Of a stretch of 5,617 nucleotides of DNA, positions 1-5,560 are shown one piece after another. The stretch covers positions 1 to 5,617 of the forward strand of contig CAMWQH010000048.1 of assembly GCA_947176435.1 (NCBI GenBank). The letters are read 5' to 3'. The position numbers and the translations under genes are program-made. The notes below the pieces were generated by a model, which did no database searches, was not told where the DNA came from, and was given only the letters and a program-made list of their open reading frames with translations. Within the stretch, counting starts at the first letter, position 1. Each line of letters opens with the position of its first letter. The DNA is from an uncultured Mycoplasmataceae bacterium. Its GTDB lineage: Bacteria; Bacillota_I; Bacilli_A; Mycoplasmatales; Mycoplasmoidaceae.

Positions 1-443
1 TTGTTATATGCAGTAATAACGTTACAATTTATATAATGCATTTTTGAAAAAACATATTCGTTCATTGAATCAAACGAATAAATGAACTCATTATTAGCAA
101 TTGATACCAATTGTAAAACATCACTCATTGTCAAACAATGAGAAATTCCTAAAACATCGTTTTTTTCAATGTGTTTTTCATAAATAATTTTTTTAGTAGA
201 AATGTTATAAATTCTTGCACCAGAATCACTAACAATATAACCAAGATTAATCTTGGCATCGGCAATAATTTTTTTTAAAACCTTTAAACTACTATGAGAA
301 ACGATTACGAAGTATTGATATAATGAAATGTTTTTCATTATACGAGAAAGTTTTCCCATGATAAATTCCTTAGTAATATCGTCATTACCAGGATTTAAAT
401 CAAATACATATATTTTCGTAAAACGTTCTTCTTGTTTATGCAT
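1..443 (-). CDS. Cof-type HAD-superfamily protein, N-terminal part, degenerate catalytic motifs (partial, runs off left edge)
   Basis: An open frame of about 147 codons has no stop before the window edge. The start is ATG at 443-441, sharing one base with the thrS stop (TAATG), which suggests translational coupling; no Shine-Dalgarno is visible. The fold pattern matches the N-terminus of Cof/HAD-IIB phosphatases. A hydrophobic strand ends in the nucleophile motif (IYVFDLN, D15), a second strand ends VIVSHSS (about residues 46-52, where the family has ATGR), and YIVSDSGARIY (about 69-79) matches the family's 'ICSNGA' strand. The family dephosphorylates small phosphometabolites such as sugar phosphates or flavin precursors. 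Here the general-acid Asp two residues after the nucleophile is Asn17, the following GT is PG, and TGR is SHS, so activity is doubtful. The cap domain and C-terminal Mg-binding motif lie outside the window. Starting later, at M29, would remove the nucleophile strand, so 443 is preferred. Family is fairly sure; function is unknown. Confidence 0.72.
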   Translation of the reverse strand, partial: MHKQEERFTKIYVFDLNPGNDDITKEFIMGKLSRIMKNISLYQYFVIVSHSSLKVLKKIIADAKINLGYIVSDSGARIYNISTKKIIYEKHIEKNDVLGISHCLTMSDVLQLVSIANNEFIYSFDSMNEYVFSKMHYINCNVITAYN

Positions 444-2176
444 TAATTTTTAGCTTTAATTCTATTTTTTAACATCTTTATGAAAGCAGGAAGTTTGATG
501 TTAGTAGATTCTTGTTTACCATATTCACGGTATGAAATAGTTTTATTTTCAACTTCATTATCACCAATAACAATTTGATATGGAATTTTGTGAGTTTGAG
601 CATAGAAAATTTTCTTTGATAATCTTTCATCAGAATTATCAACATAAACACGGATGTCGTGTTTTCTTAAAGCAAGAGCAATTTTTTCACCATACTTTTT
701 ATGCTTGTTATTATCAACCAAGATAACGTCAACTTGATTTGGAGACAATCATAAAGGTAGTATACCTTTAGTTTGTTCTAATAAAACTGAAATTCATCTT
801 TCAAGAGTACCAATTGTTCCTAAGTGAATCAAAATCGGTTGTTTAATTTGTCCATCAGAATCTTTATATTGAAGTTTAAATCTATCAGGCAATAAGAAAT
901 CTAATTGAATAGTTGAAACAGTAATGATCTTACCTAAGTTTGTTTTAACTTGGAAATCAATCTTCGGACCATAGAAAGCAGCTTCACCAACTACTTCGCG
1001 ATAATCTACCTTTAATGTTTTAAGAGCAGCACGCAACTGTTTTTCTGCATCTTTTCACATTTTTGGATTATCAAAGAATTTTTCTTTATTCTTTGGATCA
1101 TGTAATGATAAATCAATTGAATAAATTTCAATACCAAATGTAGCATACATTTCTTTAATAATTTTGTAGCAATTTTTGATTTCAGCTTTAACTTGATCAG
1201 GACTACATACAGTGTGAGTATCAATTAATTGCAATTGTCTTACTCTTTCAAGACCAATTAGTCCACCAGATGCTTCGTATCTATGAAGCACTGCTAATTC
1301 ACCAATTCTATATGGTAGATCACGATAAGATTTTGGTGAAGATTTGTAGACTGTTAAATGGTGTGGACAAGTCATTGGACGTAAAACTAAAGTTTCGTTA
1401 TCGATTTCCACTGGTGAAAACATATTTTCACGATAGTGATTTCAGTGCCCTGAAGTTTCGTACAATCTTTTTGATCCTAAAACCGGTGTCGAAACAATGT
1501 GATAATTATTAAATCTTAAAGTTTTTAAAACATAAGATTCAATTTCGTATTTAATAGCCTCACCGTTTGGTAATCAAATCGGTAAACCTTGACCGATGAT
1601 ATCATCAAATGTAAAGATTTCTAAATCTTTACCAATCTTTCTGTGGTCACGTTCAGCGTGCTCAGCTAATTGTTTTTTGAATTCTTCTAAAGCACTAGCT
1701 GATTCAAAAGCCATACCGTGAATCATTAATAGTTGCTCGTTTTCAGAAGAGCCTTTTCAATAATAACCTGAAACATTAACTAAATCAATTGCTTTAATAT
1801 TAGATAATTTTTCAATTCCTAAATTTTCGCATAAGTCAATGAAGTCATTTCCAAATTTGCATACTGAAATTGAATCATCTTTAGAATCATTAACTAATTC
1901 ACATTTATATTTATCATTAGCAAATACTTTTAATAATTCATTTTTACTCATTAATTCATACTTAATTTCATAAGCACGATCAATATTTTTTTGCATTTGT
2001 TTTTTAATTTTATTGAAGTCGTTTGCTCCTACATTTTTTTCATTAAACTTGAAACTATAAGCAAAACCATCTTCATTTATCTTAGATTCACCCAACAATG
2101 CATCAGGGTATAAATCTTTAATAGATTTAGCTAATAATAAACTAGCTAATTTATTTAAATTTTTATTTATTTCCAT
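443..2176 (-). CDS. thrS: Threonyl-tRNA synthetase, TGS domain absent, editing site degenerate
   Basis: Charges tRNA-Thr with threonine using ATP in the cytoplasm. The protein is 577 aa when UGA is read as Trp (W140, W201, W245, W374, W461, W476); the usual bacterial length is about 640. Residues 1-170 are the N2 editing-domain remnant, beginning directly at the helix aligned with HxxxH, so the N-terminal TGS domain is missing. The class II core follows: motif 1 near TPVLGSKRLYETSGHW (to W245), motif 2 with R299 and E301 (HRYE), and motif 3 with R460 (GTLER). The zinc ligands are C270 (MTCPHH), H321 (DTHTVC) and H451 (LIHLG). The C-terminal anticodon-binding domain starts near PNQVDVILV. The start is fixed by a strong AAGGAG six bases upstream. 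The editing residues are changed (K9/L13 for the two His, C116 kept, G120 for the last His), and WQCGT of the pocket is ITVST. There is no T-box leader; the gene lies 22 bases after an OB-fold gene and is probably cotranscribed. Confidence 0.97.
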
Positions 2177-2182
2177 ATATTT

Positions 2183-2188
2183 CTCCTT
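2183..2188 (-). promoter_or_regulatory. Ribosome binding site of thrS, fixes its short N-terminus
   Basis: AAGGAG on the minus strand lies six bases before the ATG at 2176. It is one of the three clear Shine-Dalgarno sites in the window and shows that ThrRS really starts without a TGS domain. Confidence 0.88.
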
Positions 2189-2198
2189 AATTTTTTAA

Positions 2199-2483
2199 TT
2201 AAGCAATTATTTCCATTTTTGTGGCATTAATCATCTGCTTATAAATGTTAAACTTTCTAACTTTGAATATCGTGACAAAACCTTCAAAAACAACATTCGT
2301 ATTCAATGTTAATTTTTCAATAATTTCTTTGTTCTCTGGTGAGATGACTACCTCAAACAAACGTTGATGTTCTTCACCGTTATAAGTTACCATTTGTTTT
2401 AACATTACAAAATAAGTACCATGTTCACTATGTCTAATTTCATGGATAGTACCAGATATTTTAACTTGATTAATATTTTCCAT
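2199..2483 (-). CDS. Small OB-fold (single-stranded DNA-binding-like) protein, second of a tandem pair
   Basis: 94 aa with no Trp codon. It has the alternating beta-strand pattern of an OB fold: QVKISGTIHEI (about 6-16), TYFVMLKQ (about 23-30), LFEVVIS (about 42-48), then VVFEGFVTIF and a final strand YKQMINATKMEII. The order of strands, an LKQ after the second strand and a mid-protein NKxIxxxL helix all match the upstream gene, so the two look like diverged paralogues. SSB-like OB proteins bind single-stranded nucleic acid; that role is inferred here. It ends without the acidic DDDIPF-type tail that SSB uses to recruit partners. The start lies only 5 bases after the upstream stop with no clear Shine-Dalgarno, which suggests translational coupling; thrS follows 22 bases downstream. 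I recall that a small conserved protein of uncertain function also sits beside thrS in M. genitalium/M. pneumoniae (MG376/MPN554); homology is not tested. Alternatives are a PriB-like or RNA-binding OB protein. Confidence 0.72.
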   Translation of the reverse strand: MENINQVKISGTIHEIRHSEHGTYFVMLKQMVTYNGEEHQRLFEVVISPENKEIIEKLTLNTNVVFEGFVTIFKVRKFNIYKQMINATKMEIIA

Positions 2484-2488
2484 ATTTA

Positions 2489-2815
2489 TTACTTTTGTTC
2501 AGTTTTAGGTTGTTCGGTAGCATTAGAGCTATCTAAAATTTTTTCAATTAATATTGTAGTTTTTCATTCATTACTTTTCTTTGAGTGATACGTACGAAGT
2601 CTACCTTCAACCGTTATATGAACATTTGGATTTTCCTCAACCAATTTAGCTAATTGATTAGCTAGAGGTTTATTTGCATATAAAGAAAAATAGCTACTTC
2701 AAGCAAATTCGCCAAACTTTCTTTCTTGTTTCAAAGTGATGAAGAAACCATTTTGAGCAGTTTTACCTCAAGTACTTCTAACAACATCACCTTCAATTAG
2801 TACTTTATTAATCAT
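2489..2815 (-). CDS. SSB-like OB-fold protein, first of a tandem pair
   Basis: 108 aa when three UGA codons are read as Trp (W16, W39, W84); it would look broken under the standard code. The sequence follows the bacterial SSB pattern: strand 1 NKVLIEGDVVR (3-13), strand 2 GFFITLKQ (23-30), FAWSSYFSLYA (37-47, at the place of SSB's 'DFINCVAWG'), a helix LANQLAKLV, then NVHITVEGRLRTYHS (64-78, matching SSB's 'VAVEGRLQTRSY') and KTTILIEKIL. Single-stranded DNA binding is the likely role. The tail (about 95-108) is short, polar and Lys-terminated, not the acidic DDDIPF tip, so the usual SSB protein recruitment is not expected. The main mollicute ssb normally lies between rpsF and rpsR, so this is probably an accessory copy. 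It heads the leftward thrS cluster. A tandem TAA TAA ends it. The ATG at 2815 has no Shine-Dalgarno and lies about 17 bases from a predicted transcription start. Confidence 0.78.
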
Positions 2816-2838
2816 AATTATTTAATATTAATGAAATA

Positions 2839-2844
2839 ATTATA
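2839..2844 (-). promoter_or_regulatory. -10 box for the OB-fold/thrS/HAD cluster
   Basis: A perfect TATAAT on the minus strand. Transcription would begin near 2832, giving a leader of about 17 bases with no Shine-Dalgarno before the ATG at 2815. No good -35 is seen, which is common in mycoplasma promoters. AT-rich DNA makes chance matches likely, but the position is right. Confidence 0.45.
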
Positions 2845-2863
2845 TACTAAGTCTAATTACATA

Positions 2864-2869
2864 TATAAT
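2864..2869 (+). promoter_or_regulatory. -10 box for degV, predicting a leaderless mRNA
   Basis: A perfect TATAAT ends six bases before the degV ATG at 2876. The expected start of transcription (about 2875-2877) coincides with the start codon, and there is no Shine-Dalgarno upstream. Together these point to a leaderless transcript, a form known in mycoplasmas. Confidence 0.5.
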
Positions 2870-2875
2870 TTTTGT

Positions 2876-3775
2876 ATGCAAAAGAAAGTTAAAATCTTGA
2901 TTGACTCATCAAGTACATTCGATAAAAAGTTTCTTGATAAAAACAATATTTCTGTTGTCCCTTTATCTCTTTCTGATAATGTTGATAAAGTATATACAGA
3001 TGATGGGGTTTCAATTAATCCTGAAATTTTATTCAATGAAATCAAAAAAGGAAATAAATTCAAGACAAGTTGTACTCCATTAGGACAATTAATGATGGCA
3101 GTAGAAGACGCGCTTGAAGACAATGATATTGTCTTCTTTATTCCGATTTCTCACGGACTATCAAGTCAATATAATCAAGCGAAAATTTTAGAAGAAGATT
3201 ATCCAGGAAGATTCTTTACAATTAATTCAACTTCTGCAGCATATGCAAATGAATATGTATGTACTAAATTGCTTGATTTAGTAAAAAAATTAGATGATCC
3301 AAAAGAAATTGTAAGTAAATGTGAACAATTATATTTAAATACAGATACTTACTTTTCTTGTGAAGACGTTTCAGATCTATTAAAAGGTGGCAGAGTAACT
3401 CAAGGAATTATTAAGGTAGTTAAGTTATTAAAACTTAAACCAATCATTTTATTAGATGTAAAAAATCAAAAAGCAGGAATGAGTAGAAACTATAAAGATA
3501 ACACTAGTAAGATGATTAAATTAATCAATGAAGATTATGAGAATAAATTGAAATCATCAGATATCGAATCAATTGCTATTTATTACAGCGGATATGAAGA
3601 CGAAAAGAAAAATTTCTTATTAGATTCATTCTCAAAGGCTTTTAATTTTTTAAAAGAAAAAATTATTATTAGGTGAGTTCCTACAGTTGTATTGGCTCAT
3701 ACAAGAAAAGGAGCTTACGGAATTACAATTTGTACAAAAACTCCACACAAATTAAGAGAAATCAAAGTTGACTAG
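2876..3775 (+). CDS. DegV family (FakB-like) fatty-acid-binding protein
   Basis: 299 aa with one UGA read as Trp (W267), without which it would stop 32 residues early. DegV/FakB proteins bind a fatty acid and, in Firmicutes, present it to the kinase FakA to make acyl-phosphate for phospholipid synthesis; they act in the cytoplasm. Family marks are the N-terminal strand then DSSSTF (10-15), FKTSCTPLGQ (62-71, at the family's conserved TS fatty-acid-contact segment), PISHGLSSQY (90-99), INSTSAAYANEY (116-127), DLLKGGRVTQG (167-177) and AHTRKGAYGI (274-283, where the family usually has HtGPGa). Length is normal (about 280-300). The start has no Shine-Dalgarno and lies just after a TATAAT, so the mRNA is probably leaderless; no other in-frame ATG lies nearby. 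The stop TAG is in the loop of an intrinsic terminator. No fakA is seen here. Mycoplasmas often carry several degV paralogues, and which one this is cannot be told. Confidence 0.9.
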
Positions 3776-3789
3776 TGTCAACTTTTTTT
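3764..3789 (+). terminator. Intrinsic terminator of degV, stop codon in the loop
   Basis: A perfect 9-bp stem, AAAGTTGAC (3764-3772) and GTCAACTTT (3777-3785), encloses the loop TAGT and runs into seven T (3783-3789). The degV stop TAG (3773-3775) is inside the loop, and the left arm encodes the last three residues. The hydrolase gene begins 20 bases further on, so it probably has its own promoter. Confidence 0.85.
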
Positions 3790-3793
3790 ATTG

Positions 3794-3799
3794 TAAAAT
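3794..3799 (+). promoter_or_regulatory. Possible -10 box for the metallo-hydrolase gene
   Basis: TAAAAT lies nine bases before the ATG at 3809 and just after the degV terminator. Transcription would begin at or within a few bases of the start codon. There is no Shine-Dalgarno, so a leaderless or near-leaderless mRNA is likely. A TTGACT at 3768-3773 lies inside the terminator stem, but its 20-base spacing to this box is too long for a standard promoter. Confidence 0.35.
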
Positions 3800-3808
3800 A
3801 TAGATATT

Positions 3809-4438
3809 ATGGTGACTAATTTAAATAAAGATATAGTTCTATTTAACGGAAATGAAATGGGTAATAATTCATACCTAATTGTTAATGATGATAACTGTGT
3901 TGTTATTGATCCTTCTTGATATGTAGATGAAATAGATCAATATGTTCAAAAACATAATCTTAAATTAGTTGGAATTATTCTAACTCACGCTCATTATGAC
4001 CATGTTGGTGAATGTGATTTCTTATTGAATAAATACAACACTTCTTTATATGTGTATTCAAAAGAAAGAAAAGTGTTAGAAACTCATCACATGGCTTCTT
4101 GATTTAAAAAAGAAGGATTTAAAGCACCACAAAATATTAAATATTTTGACGAGTTAGATCTTTCATTAAATAATATTGAATTAAAAATAATTCCTACACC
4201 AGGACACACTTGTGGTGGAATTTGTATTCAATATAAAAATTATTTATTTACTGGAGATACTATTTTCTCTGATGGTGTAGGCAGAATGGATCTGCCTACA
4301 GGAAATGCTAGACAATTATTAATGAGTTTACAATTAATCAAAAAAATGGATAAGAATTTATTAATTCTTCCTGGACATGGAAAAAATGCTATTACTTTAA
4401 ACGAAGTAATGAAAACAAATCAATATTTAAGACATTAA
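3809..4438 (+). CDS. Metallo-beta-lactamase-fold hydrolase, glyoxalase II/YcbL-like
   Basis: 209 aa with two UGA codons read as Trp (W37, W98). All metal-binding positions of the fold are present: THAHYDH (H60, H62, D64, H65), PTPGHT (H133), FTGDT (D150) and PGHG (H190), so a dinuclear-metal hydrolase is expected to be active. The segment DGVGRMDLPTGN (155-166) matches the glyoxalase II-like YcbL/YqgX subgroup. That subgroup is about 200-215 aa and lacks the extra C-terminal substrate domain of full glyoxalase II. The likely substrate is a thioester such as a glutathione or other thiol adduct, but mycoplasmas often lack glutathione, so the substrate is open. The start is ATG at 3809; GTG at 3812 is possible and changes little. 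The gene follows degV by 33 bases across a terminator and converges on rplT, with a shared terminator one base after its stop. Not an antibiotic-resistance beta-lactamase by these motifs. Confidence 0.9.
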
Positions 4439-4462
4439 AAAAACCTGCATTTTGCAGGTTTT
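4437..4462. terminator. Bidirectional intrinsic terminator between the hydrolase gene and rplT
   Basis: A 10-bp stem, AAAACCTGCA (4440-4449) and TGCAGGTTTT (4453-4462), has a three-base TTT loop. Read rightward it ends in four T; read leftward it ends in seven T (plus-strand A at 4437-4443). It therefore closes both the rightward hydrolase transcript (stop at 4436-4438) and the leftward infC-rpmI-rplT transcript (rplT stop at 4467-4465). Confidence 0.88.
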
Positions 4463-4464
4463 AA

Positions 4465-4809
4465 TTATTTCATAGCTTCAGTAGCTAATTTTTTAAATTC
4501 TTCAGGATTGCTAATTGCTAATTCTGAAAGCATTTTACGGTTAATCTTAATGTTCTTCTTGTTTAATTGAGCAATGAACTTAGAATATGAATAACCTAAT
4601 GGTCTTAATCCAGCATTAATTCTAGAAATTCATAATTTTCTAAAATCACGTTTTTTATTACGTCTGTCTCTGTATGCGTATCCAGAAGCTTCGATTACTG
4701 TTTGGTGAGCAATCTTATAAGAAGTATGTTTTGTACCTCAAGCACCTGATGCTTTTTTCTTTATAGAATTACGACGTTGTCTTGTTGTGTATCCACCTTT
4801 TACTCTCAT
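4465..4809 (-). CDS. rplT: 50S ribosomal protein L20
   Basis: 114 aa with two UGA codons read as Trp (in GAWG and KLWIS). L20 binds 23S rRNA early in 50S assembly; in many bacteria it also represses its own operon by binding the mRNA leader. The N-terminus MRVKGGYTTRQRRNSIKKKA is the basic tail of the family. It is followed by YRDRRNKKRDFRKLWISRINA (split by UGA under the standard code) and the C-terminal INRKMLSELAISNPEEF, all typical of L20. The usual length is about 115-120. The start ATG at 4809 follows GGAGG with a nine-base spacer. It is the last gene of infC-rpmI-rplT, 18 bases after rpmI, and ends two bases before the shared terminator stem. Complete, with no oddities apart from UGA use. 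Confidence 0.97.
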
Positions 4810-4818
4810 TTTCTAATT

Positions 4819-4823
4819 CCTCC
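4819..4823 (-). promoter_or_regulatory. Ribosome binding site of rplT
   Basis: GGAGG on the minus strand lies nine bases before the ATG at 4809, in the 17-base gap after rpmI. It confirms the rplT start. Confidence 0.85.
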
Positions 4824-4827
4824 AAAA

Positions 4828-5028
4828 TTAATCTTGTAATGTGTATTTTAAACGTTTGTAGTTTGCTTTTGTAACAATACCATCTTTCTTTAAGTGGCGT
4901 TTTTGTTTAGTTGATTTACTATGAGCCATATGAGAACGGTTTGTATGTTTTCTCTTTAATTTACCAGTAGCAGTAACTTTTACTCTTTTAGACACTGACT
5001 TTTTTGTTTTCATTTTGTTTTTTGCCAT
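4828..5028 (-). CDS. rpmI: 50S ribosomal protein L35
   Basis: 66 aa, the normal size for L35, and very basic. The sequence MAKNKMKTKKSVSKRVKVTA, then GKLKRKHTNRSHMAHSKSTK and KRHLKKDGIV, follows the family pattern (KmKTkksaaKRfkvTgtGKikr...h..skks.krkrrLr). It is a late-assembling 50S component with no Trp. The start is supported by GAAAGGA with a six-base spacer. It lies between infC (13-base gap) and rplT (18-base gap) in the conserved order of the translation operon. Confidence 0.97.
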   Translation of the reverse strand: MAKNKMKTKKSVSKRVKVTATGKLKRKHTNRSHMAHSKSTKQKRHLKKDGIVTKANYKRLKYTLQD

Positions 5029-5034
5029 AATTTA

Positions 5035-5040
5035 TCCTTT
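5035..5040 (-). promoter_or_regulatory. Ribosome binding site of rpmI
   Basis: AAAGGA on the minus strand lies six bases before the rpmI ATG and directly after the infC stop codon. This suits strong independent initiation or re-initiation. Confidence 0.8.
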
Positions 5041-5041
5041 C

Positions 5042-5560
5042 TTATTTATTTTTAGCAATTGTACATTCGTACAATACAGGAGTTAATTTTTTTAATGGTT
5101 GAATAACTTTTCCTTTATTTTGAAGCATATCAAGAAATTTCTTATATGTTTCTTCAATTAGTTCAGGTTTGTATCCTACACGACCAAAAGCTTGAATCTT
5201 AAATTTAACTTGACATCCATCTTCTAATCAATCAATTGCGTTTTTAGCACGTCATTCTAAATCGTGTTTACCAATCTGAGGTCTAACTTTAATTTCTTTA
5301 ACCTTGATTACTGATTGATTTTTCTTAGATTGTTTTGCTTTCATTTTTTCCATGTAATTGAATTTTCCATAATCAATTACTTTTGCAATTGGTAATCCGC
5401 CAGTTTTGTTTGCAGGGACAAACAAAACTAAATCTAAATCCTTATCTCTTGCATAATTGATTGCATCATTTCTAGTCATCTGACCAATCTTTGATCCGTC
5501 CTCATCTATAACTAATAATTTTGGATCTCTAATTTTTTCATTTATAGGTCTATATTCCAT
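5042..5560 (-). CDS. infC: Translation initiation factor IF-3, divergent C-terminal domain
   Basis: 172 aa with two UGA codons read as Trp (W103, W111). IF3 binds the 30S subunit, prevents 50S joining and checks start-codon pairing. The N-terminal domain is clear: YRPINEKIRDPKLLVIDEDG (3-22), then LDLVLFVPANK and the hallmark VIDYGKFNY, followed by a Lys-rich linker. The C-terminal domain begins VIKVKEIKVRP. From about residue 103 it departs from the family: the usual FRGREMAH is replaced by AFGRVGYK (124-131), and the ending EGRxMxMxLxP by LTPVLYECTIAKNK. The start is ATG at 5560; an in-frame TAA six bases upstream (5566-5564) excludes the rare-codon start often seen upstream in infC genes. 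There is no well-placed Shine-Dalgarno. First gene of infC-rpmI-rplT. Confidence 0.95.

Larger units (their letters stand above)
2816..2875. other. Divergent intergenic region with two opposed promoters
   Basis: Sixty AT-rich bases separate the leftward OB-fold/thrS cluster from rightward degV. They contain one consensus TATAAT on each strand (+ at 2864-2869, - at 2844-2839) and no convincing TTGACA on either. The leftward -10 box falls at about the -35 position of the degV promoter (a 19-base gap between the boxes), so RNA polymerase binding at the two may be mutually exclusive. That last point is inference. Confidence 0.5.

Noticed and set aside
1012..1224. Minus-strand 70-codon open frame
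   Set aside because: It is an out-of-frame shadow inside thrS, with low-complexity Leu/Lys composition; the thrS frame has clear motifs here.
1270..1512. Plus-strand 80-codon open frame
   Set aside because: Antisense to the conserved motif 1/motif 2 core of thrS, with no recognisable domain and no ribosome binding site.
443..2176. thrS as a fragmented pseudogene (several short pieces in one frame)
   Set aside because: Every break is a UGA at a position where Trp fits the family, all pieces share one frame, and there are no other stops. It is intact under the mycoplasma code.
2177..2198. T-box riboswitch before thrS
   Set aside because: The gap to the upstream gene is only 22 bases, with a Shine-Dalgarno and no room for a T-box; none was seen in the 60-base promoter region either.
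2901..3083. Plus-strand 60-codon open frame inside degV
   Set aside because: A different frame within degV; the degV frame carries the conserved family motifs throughout.
2857..3123. Minus-strand 88-codon open frame
   Set aside because: Antisense to the N-terminus of degV and overlapping its promoter; Ser/Leu-rich shadow composition.
3768..3799. TTGACT at 3768 plus TAAAAT at 3794 as a full sigma-70 type promoter
   Set aside because: The spacer is 20 bases, too long, and the TTGACT is explained by the terminator stem. Only the -10 box is kept, at low confidence.
3809..4438. Antibiotic-resistance metallo-beta-lactamase
   Set aside because: The GRMDLP segment and short length match glyoxalase II-like housekeeping hydrolases; there is no signal peptide, and mycoplasmas have no peptidoglycan target.
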